Source: Microvirga aerilata
GTDB taxonomy: Bacteria; Pseudomonadota; Alphaproteobacteria; Rhizobiales; Beijerinckiaceae
Direction of reading: 5' to 3'
Assembly: GCF_016743775.1 (NCBI RefSeq)
Contig: NZ_JAEQMY010000012.1
Location: 62,001 to 126,000 of the forward strand
Length of the DNA: 64,000 nt
In this document: in pieces, positions 41,640 to 51,419 of the stretch
How the letters are laid out: the number at the start of each line of letters is the position of its first letter
How positions within the stretch are numbered: position 1 is the first letter of the stretch
The notes under the pieces: model-generated
Database searches by the model: none
What the model saw: only the letters and a program-made list of their open reading frames with translations
What the model was told of the DNA's origin: nothing
Program-made: the position numbers and the translations under genes

Positions 41640-42614
41640 TTATTCCGCCGTGGCGCCGGCCGCCTTGAGAACCGGGGTCCAGCGGGCGACCTCGCTCTCG
41701 ACGAGCTTCTGCAGGGCTTCCGGGGTCCGCTCTGCGCCGGTCGGGATGACACCGCCAAGCTCGAGAAGGCGCTTCTTGGTGTTCTCGTCGTCGAGGGACT
41801 TCATAAGAGCGTCGCTGAGCTTCTTGACCACATCCGGAGGAGTGCCCTTGGGGGCGAAGACCGCGTTCCAGGCGCTGACCTCATAGCCCTCCAGGCCGGC
41901 TTCCTTGGTGGTCGGCACGTTCGGCAGCACGGGGGAGCGCTCACGGGTCGCGATGGCGAAGGCCTTGATGTTGCCGCCCTGGATCTGCGGTGCCACGTTG
42001 ACGATCTGGTCGGTCATGAAGTCGACCGTGTTGGCCATGAGGTCGTTCAGGGCCGGGCCGGTGCCGCGATAAGCCACCATGGTGGGCTTCGCCTTGATGA
42101 CGGAGTTGAAGAAGATGCCCGTGGAGTGGGAGACGGAGCCCACGCCCGCATGGGCCATGTTCACCTTCTCGCCATTGGCCTTCATGTGATCGAGAAAGCC
42201 CTTGAGGTCGGTGGCCGGAAAGTCCTTCTTGGCCACGATCACGATCGGCGTGCCGGCGGCAAGCCCGATGGGGGCGAAGTCCTTGGTGGGATCGTATTTC
42301 AGGTTCGGGTAGAGGGCCGGCGCTGCGCCATGGGTGCCCATGTGTCCCATCATGATGGTGTAGCCGTCCGCTTGAGCCTGCGCAGCGCGGGTGATGCCCG
42401 TCGTGCCGCCGGCGCCTGCCACGTTCTCGATCACGATCTGCTGGCCTAGCGTGCGGCTCATGTTGTCGGTCACGATGCGGGCGATCACATCCGTCGGGCC
42501 TCCGGCCGCGAAGGGCACGATCATGGTGATCGGGCGGGTCGGGTATCCTTGGGCCTGGGCGCCCGTTGCGGCCAAGCCGGCAACGGCGGCAAGGGCCAAA
42601 GTGATCTTCTTCAT
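41640..42614 (-). CDS. tctC: Tripartite tricarboxylate transporter substrate-binding protein (TctC family)
   Basis: This 324-aa periplasmic binding protein has a signal peptide (MKKITLALAAVAGLAATGAQA) followed by YPTRPITMIVPFAAGGPTDV, the usual TctC/Bug start. Other family segments are IENVAGAGGTTG and VAYRGTGPALNDLM. It should capture a carboxylate in the periplasm and deliver it to the TctAB permease encoded just upstream. GGGAG precedes the ATG. The exact substrate cannot be read from sequence. Confidence 0.92.
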   Translation of the reverse strand: MKKITLALAAVAGLAATGAQAQGYPTRPITMIVPFAAGGPTDVIARIVTDNMSRTLGQQIVIENVAGAGGTTGITRAAQAQADGYTIMMGHMGTHGAAPALYPNLKYDPTKDFAPIGLAAGTPIVIVAKKDFPATDLKGFLDHMKANGEKVNMAHAGVGSVSHSTGIFFNSVIKAKPTMVAYRGTGPALNDLMANTVDFMTDQIVNVAPQIQGGNIKAFAIATRERSPVLPNVPTTKEAGLEGYEVSAWNAVFAPKGTPPDVVKKLSDALMKSLDDENTKKRLLELGGVIPTGAERTPEALQKLVESEVARWTPVLKAAGATAE

Positions 42615-42673
42615 CTGTTTTCTCCCTGGAAAGTTATGGCCTTACAATTGGGCAAGGCACCTTCGAAGACAAG

Positions 42674-44176
42674 CTACTCCGTGAACACCTCGTCCCTCCC
42701 CTTTCGTATGGAGGGCAGGAGCGCAATCACAAGCAGGATAGCGGCGACTGCGAGCAGGCCCGCGCTGATTGGGCGTTCGATGAAGGTCTCAAGCGAGCCG
42801 CGCGAGATGATCAGCGCGCGCCTCAGGTTCTCCTCCATCAGCTTACCGAGCACGAAGCCAAGCAGCATCGGCGCCGGCTCAAAGCCGAACTTGATCAGCA
42901 TGTAGCCCACAAACCCGAACAGGCCGATGAACATCACGTCGGTGGGCAGCGAGTTGATGGAGTAAATGCCGATGCAGCAGAACATCAGGATCGCCGGGAA
43001 CAGAAGCCGGTACGGCACCTTGAGCAGGCGCACCCACATGCCCACCAGCGGCAGGTTGATCACCAGCAGCATCAGGTTGCCCACCCACATGGAGGCGATC
43101 ATGCCCCAGAACAGGGTCGGGTTCTTGGTCATCACCTGCGGGCCCGGGATGATGCCGTGGATCGTCATGGCGCCCACCATCAGGGCCATCACGGCATTCG
43201 GCGGAATGCCCAGCGTCAGCAGCGGAATGAACGAGGTCTGCGCGCCGGCATTGTTGGCGCTCTCGGGGCCTGCCACGCCTTCGATGGCGCCGCGGCCGAA
43301 GCGGCTCGGGTCCTTGGCGAGCTTCTTTTCCAGCGTATAGGCCGCGAAAGGCCCGAGCACAGCGCCGTTGCCCGGCAGGATGCCGAGGATCGCGCCAATG
43401 AAGGTGCCGCGCAGCACCGGCTTGTAGGACTGCCGGAAGTCTTCCTTGTTCGGCAGCAAGCGGCCGATGGCCTGCCTCACCACGTCCCGGTGCTCGGTAT
43501 GATCGAGATTGCGCATGATCTCGGCGATGCCGAAGATGCCCATGGCCAGCACCGCAAAGTCGATGCCGTCGGAGAGGATGGGCAGACCGAAGGTCATACG
43601 CTCCTCGCCGGTCTCGAGATCCGTGCCCACGGTGGAAAGCAGGATGCCCACCAGGATCATGGCGATGGCCTTGAGGATCGACCCACGTGCCAGCACGACG
43701 GCGAAGACGAGGCCCATGACCATGAGGGAGAAATACTCCGTCGGGCCGAAGATGAGCGCAAGGCCGGTCAGCGGCACGCCCAGGGCTGCGATCACGAGGG
43801 TTGCCACGGTGCCGGCAAAGAACGAGCCGATGGCCGCAATGCCGAGCGCCACGCCCGCGCGGCCCTGGCGGGCCATCTGGTGGCCGTCGAGCGCGGTCAC
43901 CACGGAGGTGGCCTCGCCGGGGATGTTGACGAGGATTGCCGTGGTCGAGCCGCCGTATTGCGCGCCGTAATAGATGCCGGCCAGCATGATGAGCGCGCCG
44001 GTGGGATCGAGCCCGAAGGTGATCGGCAGCAGCATGGCGATGGTGGCAATCGGGCCGACGCCCGGCAAAACGCCGATCAGAGTGCCGACGAGGCAGCCCA
44101 GAAACGCCAGTCCGAGATTGAGCGGGGTCAGGGCGACGCCGAAGCCGAGGCTCAGGTTGGAGAAAAAGTCACCCAT
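42674..44176 (-). CDS. tctA: Tripartite tricarboxylate transporter permease (TctA)
   Basis: The 500-aa membrane protein has the TctA profile: about 11-12 hydrophobic segments, with LGCLVGTLIGVLPGVGPIAT near residue 30, YYGAQYGGSTTAILVNIPG near 75 and TLGIPPNAVMALMVGAM in the second half. It is the large transmembrane subunit of a secondary carboxylate transporter. ATG at 44176 follows GGGAGAA and overlaps the tctB stop by one base (TGATG), so the two are coupled. tctC follows 60 bp downstream. Confidence 0.93.
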   Translation of the reverse strand: MGDFFSNLSLGFGVALTPLNLGLAFLGCLVGTLIGVLPGVGPIATIAMLLPITFGLDPTGALIMLAGIYYGAQYGGSTTAILVNIPGEATSVVTALDGHQMARQGRAGVALGIAAIGSFFAGTVATLVIAALGVPLTGLALIFGPTEYFSLMVMGLVFAVVLARGSILKAIAMILVGILLSTVGTDLETGEERMTFGLPILSDGIDFAVLAMGIFGIAEIMRNLDHTEHRDVVRQAIGRLLPNKEDFRQSYKPVLRGTFIGAILGILPGNGAVLGPFAAYTLEKKLAKDPSRFGRGAIEGVAGPESANNAGAQTSFIPLLTLGIPPNAVMALMVGAMTIHGIIPGPQVMTKNPTLFWGMIASMWVGNLMLLVINLPLVGMWVRLLKVPYRLLFPAILMFCCIGIYSINSLPTDVMFIGLFGFVGYMLIKFGFEPAPMLLGFVLGKLMEENLRRALIISRGSLETFIERPISAGLLAVAAILLVIALLPSIRKGRDEVFTE

Positions 44177-44844
44177 CAGATTCTCCCACTGTGATCGGCG
44201 ACGTCGATCCGGTTCGTGCGGCGGCTGCGGGTTGCGAAGAACAGGATGGCCGCCGCAACGGCCATGATCGCGGCGGTGGCGCGCAGCACCGCCTTTTGCG
44301 ACCAGTCGGCGGGAAACAACCCGGTGAGGGCCTGCGGAAAGATGGGGATCGGCAGGTTCAGGAGATCGCCGAACAGCACCATGCAGAAGGGCGTCAGGCT
44401 CAAGGCCAGGATCACGAGATCGCGCAGGCGCGCCTCGGGGGTGGCAAAGCCACCGATGATGATGGCCAGCGGACCCGCCGCCACCATGCCGAGCCCCGGC
44501 ATGGCGAGCGGCCCGAAGGAGAAGGGTCGGATCGTGACGGCAAAGGCCAGGATCGCCCCGATCACGAAGACCGGGCCGCGCAGGCTCCAGCGCTCGAGCA
44601 CATCGCCCTGCTTGATGAAGGCAAAGGCGAGCAGGGCCAGACCGGAGAGGCCCACGGCCATGGCGAGCCAGCGCGGCAGCATGGCGGGGCCCATGGCGTT
44701 CAGGGTGCCCTGATCGAGATCCCGGGTCAGCCACAACGCCAGGGCCGCAAGAGCTATCAGCAGGATCCCCCCGGCCAAGCTTTGCGGGGCGCGGATCGGC
44801 CCTCGGGGGCCCGGGAGACCGGAGCCTTCATGAGAAAGAGACAT
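44176..44844 (-). CDS. tctB: Tripartite tricarboxylate transporter small membrane subunit (TctB)
   Basis: The 222-aa protein has four or five membrane segments (LAGGILLIALAALALWLT, AMAVGLSGLALLAFAF, GPVFVIGAILAFAVTI, VLRATAAIMAVAAAILFF) in the TctB/DUF1468 arrangement. It is the small permease subunit paired with TctA. ATG at 44844 is chosen because GGGAGG lies 6 nt upstream; a frame extends to 44877 without a ribosome binding site. It is the first gene of the tctB-tctA-tctC transcript. Confidence 0.88.
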   Translation of the reverse strand: MSLSHEGSGLPGPRGPIRAPQSLAGGILLIALAALALWLTRDLDQGTLNAMGPAMLPRWLAMAVGLSGLALLAFAFIKQGDVLERWSLRGPVFVIGAILAFAVTIRPFSFGPLAMPGLGMVAAGPLAIIIGGFATPEARLRDLVILALSLTPFCMVLFGDLLNLPIPIFPQALTGLFPADWSQKAVLRATAAIMAVAAAILFFATRSRRTNRIDVADHSGRI

Positions 44845-45299
44845 GGACGACCTCCCGACGGACGCCTTATGCGCCAAGGTTCTTCAACCCGATATGACCT
44901 AAGGCGGCAGGCCGGATCAAGCTACTGTTTGTTGGAGGGTAAAGCTTCTCAACAAGACCCATCCCGATGGAGATGGATGCCTGCATCAGTGCAGCAAGGG
45001 GAGAAAAAAGGTCTATTAAACTATTGGACACCTGCCCAAAGCGGATGAAGGGTCCCTTGATCCCTCGCCCCGTCTTGTCTAGATGGACCCGGTATAGCCA
45101 GGCCGGGCCCCTCTGGTCGCTCCCTTTGAGCGGCGATGTCGGACTGGATGAAAACCAGGACGGCCTGGGTTCGTTCAAAAAGACGGTTTTGCCTGCATCT
45201 CGGCCTCTGGCCCGAATGATTTCGGACCATGCTGGTGCCGGATGCGCCCTTTTGAGCGTTTCGCATGCGCTGCTCCCGAACCGACATATGAGGCAACGC
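44845..45299. other. Divergent control region of about 450 bp
   Basis: The stretch lies between tctB (minus) and the TerC gene (plus). I see no supported gene. TerC genes can be preceded by a manganese (yybP-ykoY) riboswitch, but I could not find its conserved core here. Promoters for both directions are expected. Confidence 0.4.
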
Positions 45300-45971
45300 A
45301 TGTTTGAGCTCTCACAATACTTCTCCCCGGAGGTCGTGGCCTTCCTGATGGTCATCGGCATCGACCTGGCGCTGGCCGGCGACAATGCCATCGTCATCGG
45401 CCTTGCGGCCGCGGGCCTTCCTAAGGAGCAGCGCAACAGGGCGATCCTGCTCGGCGTTCTCGCTGCAACCGTCCTGCGCATCATTTTCGCTCTTCTCACA
45501 ACGCAGCTTCTCCAGATCGTAGGCCTCCTGCTCGCAGGCGGCGTTCTCCTTCTCTGGGTGTGCTGGAAGATGTGGCGCGAGCTACGCACGGGCCATGAGG
45601 CGGAGCAGCATGCGGCGGAAGAGGCTCTGGAGGGCCGCGACATCAACCAGGACGGCACCGTCGCCGGTGGCGTCCCGCGCAAGACCTTCTCCCAGGCAGC
45701 CTGGCAGATCGTCATCGCCGACGTGTCCATGTCCCTCGACAACGTCCTTGCCGTGGCCGGCGCAGCGCGCGAGCATCCCTACATCCTGGCCTTCGGTCTC
45801 CTGCTGTCCATCGCTCTCATGGGCCTTGCAGCCTCCTACATCGCCCGCCTGCTGCAGCGCTATCGCTGGATTGCCTATGTGGGCCTGGCCATCATCCTCT
45901 ACGTGGCGCTCAAGATGATCTACGAGGGCTATGTCGAGGTGGCTCCATACGTCAACGGCGTGACCGGTTAA
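45300..45971 (+). CDS. TerC family integral membrane protein
   Basis: This 223-aa protein has seven predicted membrane helices with acidic residues in the first and fifth (VIGIDLALAGDNAIVIGLA and VIADVSMSLDNVLAVAGAA), the hallmark of the TerC/YjbE/Alx family, whose members export manganese or act in metal homeostasis at secretion. ATG at 45300 is chosen because GAGG at 45290-45293 is 6-7 nt upstream; an ATG four codons earlier lacks one. A long perfect hairpin follows the stop. Confidence 0.88.
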   Translation: MFELSQYFSPEVVAFLMVIGIDLALAGDNAIVIGLAAAGLPKEQRNRAILLGVLAATVLRIIFALLTTQLLQIVGLLLAGGVLLLWVCWKMWRELRTGHEAEQHAAEEALEGRDINQDGTVAGGVPRKTFSQAAWQIVIADVSMSLDNVLAVAGAAREHPYILAFGLLLSIALMGLAASYIARLLQRYRWIAYVGLAIILYVALKMIYEGYVEVAPYVNGVTG

Positions 45972-45979
45972 ACTCCACT

Positions 45980-46006
45980 GCAGGGCCGACCATCGGTCGG
46001 CCCTGC
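45980..46006 (+). terminator. Strong hairpin after the TerC gene
   Basis: A perfect 12-bp stem (GCAGGGCCGACC with its complement) and a 3-nt loop lie 8 bp after the TerC stop. The following T tract is poor (CATTTG), yet position and strength fit a terminator separating TerC from azlC. Confidence 0.6.
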
Positions 46007-46047
46007 CATTTGCCGATTGACGGCGGGGATGCGGGAAGGCACAGAGC

Positions 46048-46758
46048 GTGACGCTCATGTCCCCCGCTCCCCGCCCTCACTTTTCCCGAGCCGGCCTGCG
46101 CCACGGCGTTCGCGCCGCCCTGCCCGCCTTCCCCGGCTTCATCATGTTCGCCATAGCCTTTGGCACGGCAGCGGCCCAGAAGGGGCTGTCGCTCGGCGAA
46201 ACCCTCGGCCTCTCCGCCTTCGTTTATGCAGGCGCCTCCCAGATGGTCGGCCTTGAGATCTGGCAGCAGGTCTGGTCGCCCACGACGATCCTCACGATCG
46301 TCACGGTGACCGCCGTCGTGAACGCGCGCATGATCCTTCTGGGCGCGACCCTTCAGCCCTGGCTCAAGGACGAGCCGCTCGCCCGCACAGCGCTCAACCT
46401 CTTTCTCCTCACCGAGGCCGGCTGGCTTATCGGCACCCGCTACCACAACCAGGGCGGGAGGGACGTGGGGGTGCTGCTGGGCTGCGCGCTCATCCTCTGG
46501 CTGGTCTGGCTCTTCGCCACGCTCACAGGGTACTTCGCAGGCGCCCTCGTGCCGGAGCCAAGGCGCTTCGGCCTCGATCTCGTGATGCCGATCTTCTTCG
46601 GGGTCATGCTTGTTCCCCTTTGGAAGGGCGCAAAATCCGCCCTGCCCTGGTTGGTGGCCGGTGTGGTCTCGCTCATTGTCCATGCCCTCGTGCCCGGTTA
46701 TGCCTTCATCATTGCAGGGGCTCTGGCCGGGGTCGTGGCCGGAATGCTGATCGAATGA
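46048..46758 (+). CDS. azlC: AzlC family branched-chain amino acid exporter subunit
   Basis: The 236-aa protein shows the AzlC pattern: GVRAALPAFPGFIMFAIAFG, LSAFVYAGASQMVGLEIW and VTAVVNARMILLGATLQPWL, with about five membrane segments. AzlC and AzlD together export branched-chain amino acids and analogues. GTG at 46048 or ATG at 46057 may be the start; neither has an ideal SD. azlD overlaps its stop (ATGA). Confidence 0.88.
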   Translation: MTLMSPAPRPHFSRAGLRHGVRAALPAFPGFIMFAIAFGTAAAQKGLSLGETLGLSAFVYAGASQMVGLEIWQQVWSPTTILTIVTVTAVVNARMILLGATLQPWLKDEPLARTALNLFLLTEAGWLIGTRYHNQGGRDVGVLLGCALILWLVWLFATLTGYFAGALVPEPRRFGLDLVMPIFFGVMLVPLWKGAKSALPWLVAGVVSLIVHALVPGYAFIIAGALAGVVAGMLIE

Positions 46759-47078
46759 CCACCTTCGGGACCTTCATTGCAAGTCCCTGGGGCTCCGTGA
46801 TGGCCATAGCGGCCATGGCCTTGGTGACGTTCCTCTGTCGCATCGCAGGTGTCGTGGTCATGAGCCGGGTGCGCATCACGCCTCGCTTCGAACGGGGCCT
46901 ACGCGCTCTGCCCGGCTCCATCATCCTGGCCACCATTCTGCCCGCCGTGATCGACAACGGCTGGCCGGCGCTCGTCGCCCTGGGCGCCGCTGTCGTTGCG
47001 ATGGCCGTCACGCGGATCGACATTGTCGGCCTCGTGGCAGGCCTAGGCACCCTCGCCATCATCAGGGCTCTTGGGTGA
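46755..47078 (+). CDS. azlD: AzlD family branched-chain amino acid exporter small subunit
   Basis: This 107-aa protein has three or four hydrophobic helices (GSVMAIAAMALVTFLCRIAG, LPGSIILATILPAVID, ALVALGAAVVAMAVT) in the AzlD arrangement. ATG at 46755 overlaps the azlC stop by 4 nt, so translation is coupled. Its last 36 bp overlap the end of the convergent phosphatase gene. Confidence 0.87.
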   Translation: MTTFGTFIASPWGSVMAIAAMALVTFLCRIAGVVVMSRVRITPRFERGLRALPGSIILATILPAVIDNGWPALVALGAAVVAMAVTRIDIVGLVAGLGTLAIIRALG

Positions 47079-47525
47079 GCCCTGCTTGAGCCGCAGACGA
47101 ATGCGGTACATCAGGCCATCGCGGATATTGCGGTAGGCGTCGAGCACTTGCTCGCGCGAGCCCTGCGCGATGGTCGGATCCGGTGTCGGCCAGTACTCCA
47201 CATCGGCCGCAATCGTCCGCGTCAGCTCGAGAGCGGCATGGTGCGCCTCCGGCGAGAGGGAGATGATGAGGTCGAAATTGAGCCCCTCCCACTCCTCCAG
47301 CTCCTCCAGGGTGCGCGGCTTGTGCTTGGAGGCGTCGATGCCGATTTCCGACAGGGTCGATGCCATGAAGCCGTCCGTCTCGCCTTTGCGCACGCCTGCC
47401 GACTGCACATAGATCGATTTGCCGAAATAGTGGCGCGCGAGGGCCTCTGCCATGGGCGAGCGCACGGCATTCATCGCACAGACGAACAGAACCGAGTGGA
47501 TCCGTTTCGAGCGGGGCTCCTCCAA
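47043..47525 (-). CDS. Low-molecular-weight protein-tyrosine phosphatase family protein
   Basis: The 160-aa protein has the P-loop C-x5-R at residues 16-22 (CAMNAVRS) near the N-terminus and a later TPDPT with the general-acid Asp, as in LMW-PTP and arsenate reductase families. The usual second Cys after the P loop is Val here, arguing against an arsenate reductase using that residue. TTG at 47525 is chosen because GGAGGGG lies 7 nt upstream and the gene begins 3 bp after the UPF0262 stop. It is the last gene of the hisD operon and overlaps convergent azlD. Confidence 0.85.
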   Translation of the reverse strand: MEEPRSKRIHSVLFVCAMNAVRSPMAEALARHYFGKSIYVQSAGVRKGETDGFMASTLSEIGIDASKHKPRTLEELEEWEGLNFDLIISLSPEAHHAALELTRTIAADVEYWPTPDPTIAQGSREQVLDAYRNIRDGLMYRIRLRLKQGSPKSPDDGEGA

Positions 47526-47528
47526 GCG

Positions 47529-48014
47529 TCAGCCCCTCCAGTGCAGGGCGAAGATGAGCGTGAAGAGGCGCCGCGCCGTGTCGAAATCGAGGATCAACTT
47601 GCCGTCGAGACGCTTCATCAACAATTCGGCGGCCTCGTTGTGCAACCCCCGGCGCCCCATGTCGATGGCTTCGATCTGTGCGGGCGAGGCGGAGCGGATG
47701 GCCTGGTAATAGCTGTCGCAGATCATCTCGTAGTCGCGGATCGCCTTGCGGAACGGCGTCAGCGACAGATGGTGGGAGATGAGATGCGCGCCGTCCTGCG
47801 TGTCGACCTGAAAGCAAAGCTTCTTGTCGATGAGCGAAATGCGCAGCGCATAAGGGCCGCCATCATAGTTCGGCAACGCGAAGGTGTTCTCTTCGAGGAT
47901 GTCGTAGATGGCGATGGCCCGCTCATGCTCCTGATCGGGGTTGCCCCGGCCGATGGAGGCTTCGTCGAGCGTGACGGCCACAAGACGCCTCTGCTCCTTT
48001 GCTTCGCTCGCCAT
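47529..48014 (-). CDS. UPF0262 family protein
   Basis: This 161-aa protein matches the UPF0262 family of Alphaproteobacteria, with [46 protein letters not shown] and [14 protein letters not shown]. The function is unknown, but the gene is usually found after hisD in Rhizobiales, as here. GGAGG precedes the ATG. The phosphatase gene follows after 3 bp. Confidence 0.9.
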   Translation of the reverse strand: MASEAKEQRRLVAVTLDEASIGRGNPDQEHERAIAIYDILEENTFALPNYDGGPYALRISLIDKKLCFQVDTQDGAHLISHHLSLTPFRKAIRDYEMICDSYYQAIRSASPAQIEAIDMGRRGLHNEAAELLMKRLDGKLILDFDTARRLFTLIFALHWRG

Positions 48015-48165
48015 CCCGCCTCCGCCTGCTTCAGAGCCTCGGACCTCAAAGTGGGATCCACTTTTGGGTTGATCCGATGCTCATTCCCTAAGACCCACGC
48101 ATCGTTTGAGCCGAACCCGGTGTGCCGCGTCGGCGAAAACCGGATCCACTCCTCCGCACGATGCG

Positions 48166-49458
48166 CTAGAGGTTCAGGCGGATCGCAACCGATCGCGCAT
48201 GCCCCTCCAGCCCCTCCGATCGCCCAAGGGCGATGGCTGCGGGGCCGAGCGCCCGCAGGGCCTCCGCATCGCATTTCAGGATCGAGCTTCGCTTCATGAA
48301 GTCAAGCACGCCGAGGCCCGACGAGAACCGGGCGGAGCGGGCCGTGGGCAGCACGTGGTTCGGGCCGCCCACGTAATCGCCGATGGCCTCGGGCGTATGG
48401 CTGCCGAGGAAGATCGAGCCGGCATTGCGGACCCTGCTCGCGAGCTCCTCCGCATCATCCGTCTCGATTTCGAGATGCTCGGGAGCCAGCCGATCCACAA
48501 GAGGAATGGCATTCTCCAGGTGATCGATCAGGATGATCGCGCCGTAGTCGCGCCAGCTTGCCCCTGCGATGTCAGCCTTCGGCAAGGTCTTGAGCTGACG
48601 CTCGACCGCCTGCTCGACCGAATCGGCAAGAGCAGCGCTGTCCGTGATGAGGATGGATTGCGCCGCGGGATCGTGCTCGGCCTGGGCCAGGAGATCGGCC
48701 GCGATCCACTCCGGATTGCCGTGGGCGTCCGCGAGGATGAGCACCTCGGAGGGACCGGCGATCATGTCGATGCCCACCTGACCGAACACCCGCCGCTTGG
48801 CGGCCGCCACATAGGCATTGCCAGGCCCCACGATCTTGGCGACCGGCCGGACGGAGGAGGTGCCGTAGGCGAGCGCCGCTATGGCCTGCGCACCGCCGAT
48901 GCGAAAGACCTCGTCGACACCGGCAAGGCGCGCGGCCGCCAGGACGAGCGGGTTCGTGTCGCCACGCGGGGTCGGGACAACCATGGCGATGCGGGGAACG
49001 CCCGCAACCTTTGCGGGCACGGCGTTCATCAGAACGGAAGAAGGGTAGCTGGCTCGGCCGCCGGGAACATAGAGTCCAACGGACTCAATGGCGTTCCAGC
49101 GCCATCCAAGGGTGACGCCGAGGGCGTCCGTGGTCATGGAGTCCTGCGGGCGCTGCGTCTGATGGTAGACCTCGATGCGCTCCTTGGCGAAGGCAAGCGC
49201 CTCCAGGGCTTCCCTGGGGCACTGGGCTTCCGCGGCATCGATCTCGGCATCGGAGACCCGCAAGGTCTCAGGCTGGAGCGCCAGTCCGTCGAACCGATAG
49301 GTATAGTCGATCAGGGCCTCGTCGCCCCGCACGACCACATCCTCGATGATCGCGCGGACCGCCTGGTCCACGTCCTCGGACACCTCGCGCTTGGCGGACA
49401 GGAGTTCGGCGAACGCCTGCGGGAAGGACGGCTCCCGCGCATCGAGCCTTTGCGCCAT
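48166..49458 (-). CDS. hisD: Histidinol dehydrogenase
   Basis: The 430-aa enzyme oxidises L-histidinol to L-histidine in two NAD-dependent steps. Family segments are [20 protein letters not shown] near residue 115, [33 protein letters not shown] and [14 protein letters not shown], containing the catalytic and zinc-binding residues. ATG at 49458 overlaps the stop of the DUF2948 gene (TGATG); longer frames lack a reason. UPF0262 follows after about 150 bp. Confidence 0.95.
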   Translation of the reverse strand: MAQRLDAREPSFPQAFAELLSAKREVSEDVDQAVRAIIEDVVVRGDEALIDYTYRFDGLALQPETLRVSDAEIDAAEAQCPREALEALAFAKERIEVYHQTQRPQDSMTTDALGVTLGWRWNAIESVGLYVPGGRASYPSSVLMNAVPAKVAGVPRIAMVVPTPRGDTNPLVLAAARLAGVDEVFRIGGAQAIAALAYGTSSVRPVAKIVGPGNAYVAAAKRRVFGQVGIDMIAGPSEVLILADAHGNPEWIAADLLAQAEHDPAAQSILITDSAALADSVEQAVERQLKTLPKADIAGASWRDYGAIILIDHLENAIPLVDRLAPEHLEIETDDAEELASRVRNAGSIFLGSHTPEAIGDYVGGPNHVLPTARSARFSSGLGVLDFMKRSSILKCDAEALRALGPAAIALGRSEGLEGHARSVAIRLNL

Positions 49459-49898
49459 CAGAGGCGCTCCGCCGGCTGCGGCTGGTCCTCGTGGGAGGGA
49501 CGGCTTTCGGCCGCCCAGACGGGGCCGGTGTCTTTCATCTGCATCTCGACGCACTCCAGATCCACCTGGATGGCCCCACCTTCGGCAAAGATCAAGGTAG
49601 CGGTGCCCGAGGGCGCATTCCGCTCCTCGAACGCAATGGCGAGAAGGTTAAGAACGGCATCCTTATTGGTCTGCTCGATGCCCCGCACGCGCACGCTCGT
49701 GACATGTTCGAAATGCATGCAGGTCAGGCGGCGCTGGGGCGTGGCCGCCTCCCAGTCATAGCGGCGGACCTGGATGGCGAAGCGCCGCTCCTTGGGCAGA
49801 TAGGCGATATCGCCGACGCGCAGCAGGGAATCCTGGAGATGTGCGGAGATGACGGCAAGATCTTCAGGGTCGAACGCGACGAGTCTCAGAAGGTCCAT
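49458..49898 (-). CDS. DUF2948 family protein
   Basis: This 146-aa protein begins MDLLRLVAFDPEDLAVISAH, the typical start of DUF2948 proteins, and continues LQDSLLRVGDIAYLPKERRF. Function unknown. In Rhizobiales it lies between murA and hisD, as here. Its stop overlaps the hisD start by 1 nt, showing translational coupling. Confidence 0.9.
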   Translation of the reverse strand: MDLLRLVAFDPEDLAVISAHLQDSLLRVGDIAYLPKERRFAIQVRRYDWEAATPQRRLTCMHFEHVTSVRVRGIEQTNKDAVLNLLAIAFEERNAPSGTATLIFAEGGAIQVDLECVEMQMKDTGPVWAAESRPSHEDQPQPAERL

Positions 49899-50033
49899 GG
49901 GCCTACCAACCTGTTGTTGAACTTTGAGGTTTAGGTAGAGAGCCCCCTGCCCGGGCGCAACCTCTCCGCTGAAGTGCGGCTGCCGTCCCGGGGCCGAGGG
50001 CCGGAAATTTCCCGGGAAAAGGCCCGAGAAAAG

Positions 50034-50061
50034 AAAAGGCCGGCTGGAGCGCCGGCCTTTT
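50034..50061 (-). terminator. Bidirectional rho-independent terminator after murA
   Basis: A 7-bp perfect GC stem (50038-50044 with 50051-50057) is flanked by AAAA on one side and TTTT on the other, so it can stop transcription both ways. It lies 9 bp beyond the murA stop. Confidence 0.8.
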
Positions 50062-50069
50062 GGCTTGTT

Positions 50070-51359
50070 TTAACCTCTGACGCGCTCGATCTGAGCACCA
50101 CAGCGCATGAGCTTGGCTTCCAGCGCCTCAAATCCGCGATCGAGATGGTAGACCCGGTTGATGGTGGTCTCGCCGTCGGCCACGAGGCCCGCAATCACCA
50201 GGGACACGGAGGCACGCAGGTCGGTTGCCATCACCGGGGCCCCCTTGAGCCCGGAAACGCCATCCACATAGGCGCTGTCACCGTCGAGGCGGATCTGGGC
50301 GCCAAGGCGGGCAAGTTCCTGCACGTGCATGAAACGGTTCTCGAAAATCGTCTCACGGATGCGCGAGGTGCCGTTGGCGCGGGTCATGAGGGCCATGAAC
50401 TGGGCCTGCAGATCGGTCGGGAAGCCGGGAAACGGGTCCGTCGTGATATCGACGGGCTGAATGCCATTGCCGTTGCGCCGGATGCGGATGCCGCCATGGG
50501 TTGACGATACCTCGGCTCCCGCCTGTCCCAGCACGTCGAGGGCGGCCTGGAGACAGTCCGGCCGGGTGTTGTCGAGCACCAGGTCCCCGCCCGTCATGGC
50601 AACCGCCATGGCGTAGGTGCCGGTCTCGATGCGATCCGGCATCACGTCGTGGGAGGCGCCATTCAGGCGGGAGACACCCTCCACCACGATTTCCGAGGTG
50701 CCGGCGCCCTGGATCCTGGCGCCCATCTTGATGAGGCATTCGGCGAGATCCACCACTTCCGGCTCGCGGGCGGCGTTGCGGATCACGGTGGTGCCCTGGG
50801 CAAGGGTTGCCGCCATCAGGGCCACGTGGGTGCCGCCGACCGTCACCTTGGGGAAGTCGATCTCGGCCCCGATGAGCCCCTTGGGAGCCGTTGCCACCAC
50901 ATAGCCGGCCTCGATCTCGATGGCAGCGCCCAGCTTGGCCAGCGCCATGATGAGCAGGTCCACCGGGCGGGTACCGATGGCGCAGCCGCCCGGCATGGAA
51001 ACCTTGGCCCGGCCGAAGCGGGCAACCAGGGGGGCGATCACCCAGAAGCTCGCCCGCATCGTCGAGACCAGCTCATAAGGAGCGGTGGTGTCGATGACGT
51101 TCTTGGCCGTCAGGCGGATCGTCTGACCCGTCTCGGTGGACTGTCCTGGCCGGCGGCCGGCGATCGAGTGATCGACGCCGAAATTGCTCATGATCCGCAG
51201 GAGGGAAGAGATATCGGCGAGCCGCGGCACATTGCCGAGCTCAAGCGTATCCTCCGTCAGCAGGCTGGCGATCATGAGAGGCAGGGCCGCATTCTTGGCG
51301 CCTGAAATCGGAATCAACCCGTTGAGAGGCGCGCCGCCCGTAATGCGAATGCGATCCAT
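50070..51359 (-). CDS. murA: UDP-N-acetylglucosamine 1-carboxyvinyltransferase
   Basis: The 429-aa enzyme transfers enolpyruvate from PEP to UDP-GlcNAc, the first committed step of peptidoglycan synthesis in the cytoplasm. It shows [18 protein letters not shown] at the N-terminus, [14 protein letters not shown] with the fosfomycin-sensitive Cys near residue 117, and [15 protein letters not shown] at 51359 is chosen because AAGGGGA precedes it by 6 nt; a TTG one codon earlier is less likely. A strong terminator follows. A 55-aa gene lies just upstream on the same strand. Confidence 0.96.
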   Translation of the reverse strand: MDRIRITGGAPLNGLIPISGAKNAALPLMIASLLTEDTLELGNVPRLADISSLLRIMSNFGVDHSIAGRRPGQSTETGQTIRLTAKNVIDTTAPYELVSTMRASFWVIAPLVARFGRAKVSMPGGCAIGTRPVDLLIMALAKLGAAIEIEAGYVVATAPKGLIGAEIDFPKVTVGGTHVALMAATLAQGTTVIRNAAREPEVVDLAECLIKMGARIQGAGTSEIVVEGVSRLNGASHDVMPDRIETGTYAMAVAMTGGDLVLDNTRPDCLQAALDVLGQAGAEVSSTHGGIRIRRNGNGIQPVDITTDPFPGFPTDLQAQFMALMTRANGTSRIRETIFENRFMHVQELARLGAQIRLDGDSAYVDGVSGLKGAPVMATDLRASVSLVIAGLVADGETTINRVYHLDRGFEALEAKLMRCGAQIERVRG

Positions 51360-51419
51360 CAAAGTCCCCTTGCAATATCTATCTGAGCCATGCGCTATGC
51401 GCGCCTTCGGCCCTCCAGG

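Noticed and set aside
43157..44194. Plus-strand frame opposite tctA with many His, Asp and Glu
   Set aside because: The acidic and histidine-rich composition is what the complement of a membrane-protein gene gives; tctA is certain.
44845..45299. Possible yybP-ykoY manganese riboswitch before the TerC gene
   Set aside because: The conserved core of that riboswitch could not be found by eye; only the gene family suggested it.
47043..47525. Arsenate reductase (ArsC) assignment
   Set aside because: The redox cysteine after the P loop is missing and no ars genes are near; a phosphatase call is safer.
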